Origin: Ischnura elegans
Lineage: Eukaryota; Arthropoda; Insecta; Odonata; Coenagrionidae
Direction: 5' to 3'
NCBI RefSeq assembly: GCF_921293095.1
Contig: NC_060252.1
Span: 6,262,001 to 6,326,000 of the forward strand
Length of the DNA stretch: 64,000 bases
The notes under the pieces are model-generated. The model saw nothing but the letters and a program-made list of their open reading frames with translations. It searched no databases and had not been told where the DNA came from. The position numbers were made by a program, and so were the translations under genes. This document shows, one piece after another, positions 58,148-64,000 of this stretch (position 1 is its first letter; each line of letters starts with the position of its first letter).

Positions 58148-61100
58148 TCTGAGGGTATTTAAAAACTTTCAAATCATTTTAAATGCATACATTTGGTGAA
58201 ATGGCCTATCTTCAAATTTCCATAATTTCTGTTTCCTCGAAGCCGTCCATTTATGTATTTATGTGAAGACGTAAAGTAAGTGAGAAGTGAGATAGAGAGA
58301 GAGAGTCATCTTGGCCCTCTGGTGGGGTGTCGTGCAATTGTTAGCTTTCCGTGGGCGCCCTCTTGCGTGCAGGCTTCCTCTATCCCATCTCCTTCACTCA
58401 TCACTGGACCACGCGAATGAATAGGTCGCCTGGGGGGGGGGGTGTCTACGTAAGCCACCCTCCCATCCCAGGGTCTATCAGTGTGCGTGTGAATTAAATT
58501 GAGCGTCCAAAAAGTTCAGGAGAGTTGACCCTTCATGTAGTTTGTTAGGCGGGGAGGCGGTGAATGGACAGTGGTCCAGAATGCTGAAAAGTGTGGCACG
58601 GTGACCCCTCGAAACCAGAGAAGAGTATTCACAGGTTATTGTGGTCGCGGATTATGAATACGACCTTGGAAACTTGAAAAAGAAATCAATATACAATCGC
58701 AAACATTCAAAATCTGAAATCGTGTTCGGGTAGCCTCGAGAAAGTGTCACCTGGAAAATTTTCTCAATGTGGAACTTTTGTTAAATGTGTAAATATTAAG
58801 CACGGCATTTATGATTTCCTGAAAAGGTGATATCGGCTATGTAGTGTAAAACTCCTTGTTCCAAATTACTGGTAACGGATAAACTCAAGGTACAGCATCT
58901 ATAGGAGCAGGGCTGGAAGTTGCCTTCCTTTTTCCAGCATAACTTTCGCATCTACCCGCCATCAAGCGCAAAATTTTAGCGTGAACTTTCGAGAGTAACC
59001 TAAATTAGTTGTTTTTGTTATGGATGATGCAGGTCAGACAGCACGGAACTTTTAAATCTGATTACATTTCACAGTTTCTGCGTTAAGTTCTCATTTTTAT
59101 AGTGATAATTTTATTCAAATTTTATATTTACGCTTTGTTTAGTATCAAATTGAGAAAAAAATGCTTATTTATTCTGTTTCCAGTATAAAGAACTCAATGG
59201 GGAACATGCATGAAATTTGTTCAACATGCTAGTAAGTCTCACTGAATAGACAATTTTCTCACGAGTCCAAATATATAAGCCAAAACTCTCCTAGTATTCC
59301 ACAAACTTCATTAAATGCTAATTAAAAGTGCTCGAATATTGCTTAAAGTCACGTGACCTGAAACGCCTCCTGACGTCATCGGACGGTAATCCATTCACTT
59401 CGCTAAGAGAGTAGAGCGGTAGAGCCTTGAATGCAAGATATCGAAGTAAAAATAGCGATTATTTTCGCCAAGTTTGCATTTGAGCCCCAGCATAGACCGA
59501 TTTTCTATCCACCACCTCAGTCTGTCATCAGTGGATACCGTACCTTGACGTCACGCTCCGATGACGTCGTGTTTTCAAGCAGCCGATGATGATTAATTTT
59601 TATAGACTAATAACTCAGCTAAGAAGCATTATTCATCCGCCAGATTTTCGGCGAGTACAGTTGAGTTAGTGACCTTCATATTATAGTACTTTTAAAAAGT
59701 TGTGCATGTTCCCCATTAGGAGACTTAATAATACCTAATGATTATGCCTTCCGCATTGGAGGCTTATTTAGTTGTGCAATATGAACACGACGTTATTCTC
59801 GTCGTCAGACGTCGCCTGTACTCACGATGTGTACCAATTCCCAACTAAACCCGTTAGTATCACTAATAAATGTAATAAGGATTTTCTCAGCACCCCTGAC
59901 CCGACAAATAATTCGTAAAGAAAGTTCCTTTTTTGGCCGATGCTTAATTTTAATGGACCAATGTGCGGCGCGACGCGATGGTCTTATGGTCGTTACCTCA
60001 GAGTACCCACTACTAAGGGATATATCACACTCTCAAGTCCCAATTAACATTGATTCGCCAAGTGGCAAAATGTCTGCCGCCCTCGCCTCACCTACTTAAA
60101 ATGAATTACGTCTTCTAAAAACACTTTCATGTGCGATGATGTGCATGCTAGTTTTTGATCAGGAGGAGACGAACAATGAAAATACTTAAATAGGCGAATG
60201 CCTCATTTGTGGAATGCCACATCATTTTCTCTTGCTAAAGTGCGTTGAGTTGAATTTCGTCGCAAAAATACCACGATTCGTCACTTATGGTCAGTCTCTT
60301 TCCATCGTCCCTTTTTATCGGCGGGGAAGTCTTCTCGCAAATTGGCAAAAAAAACCTGAGCAGCTCCCACACCTCTCCTCCTTTGTATTTCTGCTGGAGG
60401 CTCCTTGCCTCCGTCGCCGTCATCGCATCCGTTGAAGAGGCTCAGATAAGAGGCGGCGAGGGAGATGTGATCATGCCGGGATCCCACACTCACGCTCCGA
60501 AATGCTTTCATTATGATGGGGTTGTTTTGGTCGCGAGGGGTGGACGGAGGGTCGTAATGGTGGGAAAAATAGGGGCTCGATTTGACCCTGGAGCTTTATA
60601 TATATATAAATTTGGACCATAAGGCGAAGATGGGAGAGTTAATTAACCAGCGTAATTGAAGAAGATGATGTGGAAGAAAAAACGTGATGGTGACTGGCGT
60701 CACGATAAATTAATGGGAGGATGCCGTGCTCTTATGCTTTCCTTGAGAAAGAATAGCGGGGCATGAGGGCGCTAAGCCACGGAATCTATACCGCATGGAT
60801 ATGATGAGACGTGCGGTAGGGCAATGTGTACTCGTCGAATGATCGGAAACGTTTGGATGTGGTTGCATTTACATTTTCAATGAAGGTTGTGTTCTGCCTT
60901 CCCACGTGGTCAAGCATTCTGTAGCTGACGTTTCGAAGCTCGGTTGATCGATTTTTAATAAGTGTGAATTTTTTTAGGGATTCGTTGTGTGTTAGGCTAT
61001 TGTTTTCGCGAATTACTTTCTTGTTAGGCTAAAAGCATTCACCTTAATTTTTCGATTGTTTTTCTTGTAAATAGGCCGTAGGAGTGTATTTACAGATAGA

Positions 61101-61984
61101 GAAACTCACTGAAATGGCCGAAGGCGATGAATTTAAGAAATAGAAGACTTACCTGGCTGGCTCCTTTGTGTATATACATGCCGAATATATTATTAATACA
61201 TAACAGAATCGTCCGAATATATAAGCGAAGAGTCCATGCGTACATTAACACTCAACTTATATCATACTACCCGCGTAAAGGCTTAAGAGGCCAATAAATA
61301 AAAGTAGGCTTTTCGTGCTTAATTTCCTGTAACTTATATTTTTATCTCCGCATTTTACATAGGCCCTTATGAAAATATTTGTCTAGGCACAGGAGAAAAG
61401 TTGGTTGCGGTCAGAAAATATATACCTATCATTTTGAAAAAAACTAAGTAATATTAGTCACATTAGGAATGATAATAAAAATAAAATTTTGACATATCAC
61501 CGTGTTACTTTTAGAATTATTAGAAAATTGAATGCTGGGAATGGAGTCATATACCCTGGTTACATGAAAATAGGTCTACGTCGGCACAAATATCTAAAGT
61601 GTTAAAAATAAGTTATCGACAACGTTTGCCTTAGTTTTGCTTTTTAATTTTTATCATTGATGGATGTCATCTATGATGGCCATACATTTCTTTGGTAGCA
61701 TGCACAAAAAGTATTTATTTTGTATCGCGTAGTCGTGAATCTCCCTCCATAAACGTGCGCGTGCAATTCGGGCGTGAAACTCCGTCGGATGCCGACGATG
61801 TGACGGCGACGCGACATCACGTCCTCTCTCCATTCCTCTTTCCTTGCATCTCGTCACGCGTGTCTTGTGTGTGCGCATGTTTCCGTAGAGACGTCAGTTC
61901 AAGTACATCGATTGCCCCCTTCGTGTTAATTCAATGTCGAGGTATTCGGTCCCAGTGTCAACCCGGTCCTCTGACGTCCCTGCG
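58148..61984. other. Unclassified DNA
   Basis: A GA repeat lies at 58294-58305 and a G run at 58432-58442. TGACGTCA occurs at 59371 and 59546. Open frames up to 111 codons at 60214-60622 overlap on both strands. No gene is supported. Confidence 0.35.
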
Positions 61985-62327
61985 ATTAGTCTCTCCTCAC
62001 CCACCATGTCCAGCACTTCGTCGTTCCTCCTCCTCTCCGTCCACATCACCTTCTCCATTCTTCGCCGCACCCACATTTCAAAAGCCTCCCGTCTTCTTTA
62101 GTCCTCCTTCCTGAGTGTCCGCACCGCAAAGACCTACACTCCAGATCAGACTCTCCACTCATCTTTTCTTTAAACTCTTTCATAGCGGTCCTCACATCAG
62201 CTCTATCCTATTCACGAAACATTGGCTCCCTTTGCTTAAAGTATTCTCTTCCTGATCTCCGCAATGCTGTTTCCGTTTTCCTCCAATGTGCGGCCCAAGT
62301 AATTGAGCTGATCCACCGTTTCGAGTG
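61985..62327 (-). mobile_element. RTE-type LINE fragment
   Basis: Minus-strand codons read VDQLNYLGRTLEENGNSIAE near 62255-62320, then after shifts REAFEMWVRRRMEKVMWTER and DEVLDMVGEERL near 61985-62080. This is the order of the YLG and FEMW..R..W blocks in RTE-type elements. It covers a more N-terminal part than the other fragments here, and its right end abuts the next element. Confidence 0.75.
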
Positions 62328-62851
62328 TTTATTTATTTATTTATTTATTTAGTCCAAAAACAGCACGAGGCCAATTACAGAGGACTACAATAACAGGAGA
62401 AATAATTACATAACATTAAGCAACGTAACCAACAAAAACAAAAAAAAATCAACAGTAATTACAAATAATAACAAAGAATAGTCACCAGGTGGTGCGAGGA
62501 ATAGGGGGAAAATTACGATAGTGATGGTGCAAGTTGGGTGTGGGATGAAAAAAAGGATCAAAATTTGGAACACATTTGGCATATGAGTTAATGGAAGAAG
62601 GAAGTCTGAATAGAAAAGAACGTTTAGAGACAGAAAGGCGGGGGGTGAAACAATGAAATAGGTCACTCGACCTCGTCGTGCGCGAAGGAACACGATGCGG
62701 AAAAAAAGAAAGAAGGTCTGATGACCTGTATTTGCCATTAATGATATTTAAAAAGAGTCTCCGGTCATTGAGGATACGGCGATCAGCTAAAGTAGAAATG
62801 CCAAGAGAGGATCTAATCTTATTGAGGGAGAAGTTACGATGATTGTGTAAT
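62328..62851 (-). mobile_element. LINE of a different lineage, 5'-truncated, with TTTA tail
   Basis: On the minus strand the element ends in (TAAA)n, seen as TTTA repeats at 62328-62351. Its coding part covers the C-terminus of a LINE reverse transcriptase. The upstream limit is near 62851, beyond which the frame hits a stop and similarity ends. It lies directly against the RTE-type fragment, suggesting insertion into or beside it. Confidence 0.7.
62482..62850 (-). pseudogene. LINE reverse transcriptase C-terminus (open, no start codon)
   Basis: An uninterrupted frame of 122 codons before a TGA at 62482-62484. It reads RNFSLNKIRSSLGI, ADRRILNDRRLFLNIINGKY and RTTRSSDLFH, ending with KRSFLFRLPSSINSY. 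This is the C-terminal pattern of Jockey/CR1-clade reverse transcriptases. No ATG opens the frame because the 5' part is missing. The lack of stops suggests a young insertion. Confidence 0.7.
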
Positions 62852-63559
62852 ATTTTTCATGAGGAATGTGCGTCAGCGAAAAAAGACCACCGTACAAGCG
62901 AGAGTGAGACGTCCCCGTTGTGGCGTCTGTTGTCTGGGCAACCCGCAGAGCCCGTCAATCCACGTGGGCAGGGGCAGAAGTGTCCAGGGGGGGAGGGGGG
63001 GATGGCGGGAAATAAAGAATGGCCGCTAGGAAAAAGGGACGTGCAGAAAAAAACCAGAGTGGCTTTCACTTCCGGACACGGCGGAATCCCTGTCCCCTAT
63101 GCCCTGGGGGGATGCACCCTTGTGCCAGGGTCCATTTGGAGCATCTCCTGGAAACACTTCTGCTTAACCTCTCGAGTCTCGAGTGAGGCGCGAAATTCTT
63201 TACAGTGAGAAAACTTGGTCTAATGCATGTGAATTCCCCTTCAAGATTTTAAATATTTTTAGCATCATCTTCAATTTTTAAAGTACATATATTAAAGTAC
63301 ATCTATTAATGAGATTATATTGCAATTTTAATTATTTTAAAATGTATGTTTGTTTTCTCATGCAGATTTTAAGTTTTTTGTGACCGTAAAGGCGGTTTCA
63401 GTGATTTATAATGATTAAATAAATAAAGTTGTATCCCTAGACCGTTTAATTCTGCTCAACATTTTCATAAATAAGAAGAAGCTGTGATAAATTAGAAAAG
63501 GAGAATTATTTTAAAAAATTATAAATATAATTGAAATTGGAAGGACACACATTTATGAG
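62852..63559. other. Unclassified DNA
   Basis: 62930-63130 is GC-rich and includes a G run; short frames overlap on both strands. Nothing recognisable. Confidence 0.35.
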
Positions 63560-64000
63560 CCGATCCAATCGCATTTTATCCTGCAGCACAACGATGAAAA
63601 CAGCAATTCAGAAATGCGTTCTCTTTCTGCGTCAATTCATCTCACTGGTTTCCGATTGCATCAGGAGTTACTCAAGGTAGTGCCCTCGGACCTCAACATT
63701 TCAGCCTATTCATAGACAATCTAGCCTCTATTGTTTCCCTTTTACAAAACAATACAATTTACTATGCCGATGATTGTAAAATCTTGCATCAAATTTATAA
63801 AATCTCAGATTGAAAAGACTTTCACAATGCCTGGAATTTAATTACTAAGTAGTGCAGTTCTTGGAAGCTCAGCTTTAATCCCAACAAGTGCTATACTATT
63901 TCAATTAATTTGAAAAAATATCCTCTTAAATATTATTATACTTGAACTCATAGCCTCTCCTTTGTTTTTCGACCAAGTCCTTCTACTTTAAAGAATAAAA
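63560..64000 (+). pseudogene. LINE reverse transcriptase palm fragment, runs off the window
   Basis: Plus-strand frame at 63601 reads FCVNSSHWFPIASGVTQGSA, then IDNLASIVSLL, TIYYADDCKILHQI (catalytic YADD near 63760-63771) and SSWKLSFNPNKCYTISINL. These are the conserved palm blocks of a non-LTR reverse transcriptase. It differs from the CR1-like elements here (FADD) and from the RTE-type ones, so it is a further lineage. In-frame stops at about 63812 and 63848 show that it is dead. Confidence 0.75.

Noticed and set aside
61692-62114. 140-codon plus-strand frame
   Set aside because: It is antisense to the RTE-type fragment. Its Ser/Pro-rich composition is a by-product.
1-64000. CRISPR arrays, rRNA genes, LTR retrotransposons and bacterial operons
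   Set aside because: I saw no regularly spaced identical repeats, rRNA-like cores, paired long terminal repeats with coding between them, or runs of closely spaced genes.

Overview
This window is eukaryotic, repeat-rich DNA, most likely from an arthropod (probably an insect). I cannot name the species. It is AT-rich overall, and I found no intact host protein-coding gene, rRNA, operon or CRISPR array. What can be recognised is mobile elements and their debris: CR1-like LINEs, RTE-type LINE fragments, a Penelope-like element with a GIY-YIG domain, tRNA-derived SINEs, and many short non-autonomous DNA transposons with hAT-style 8-bp target-site duplications. This mix is typical of large arthropod genomes.

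Layout. 1-7 kb: a decayed ORF of a multi-copy protein family (5330-6480) beside a CR1-like fragment (4323-5043), both bracketed by long, diverged inverted repeats (about 3568-3740 and 6578-6740); this may be an old DNA transposon. 8-17.5 kb: an RTE-type fragment, five hAT-type MITEs or MITE fragments, and a nested pair of CR1-like copies (15.1-16.2 kb). 18.15-21.43 kb: the largest element, a CR1-like LINE carrying part of its endonuclease and the whole reverse transcriptase. A segment of its palm region is duplicated, so the copy is chimeric. 22-30.3 kb: RTE-type fragments, a MITE with a perfect target-site duplication, and the Penelope-like copy (29.4-30.3 kb). 30-45 kb: mostly unclassified DNA with one MITE, two tRNA-derived units and a perfect 46-bp palindrome. 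45.06-45.89 kb: a CpG-rich block ending in a good splice-donor match, the best candidate for a host promoter and first exon. 46.6-64 kb: another SINE, RTE-type and CR1-like fragments, a MITE with a perfect 8-bp target-site duplication, two Penelope-like hairpin ends, and at the right edge two further LINE lineages.

No set of genes here acts together as a pathway. The notable observations concern genome mechanics: a LINE that looks like the product of template switching, nested insertions, hairpin-forming Penelope-like ends, MITEs whose ends carry G and C runs, and an excess of the palindrome TGACGTCA (nine copies). I did not find convincing evidence of a new biological system. The best candidates for something undescribed are the bracketed decayed ORF at 3.57-6.74 kb and the chimeric LINE.
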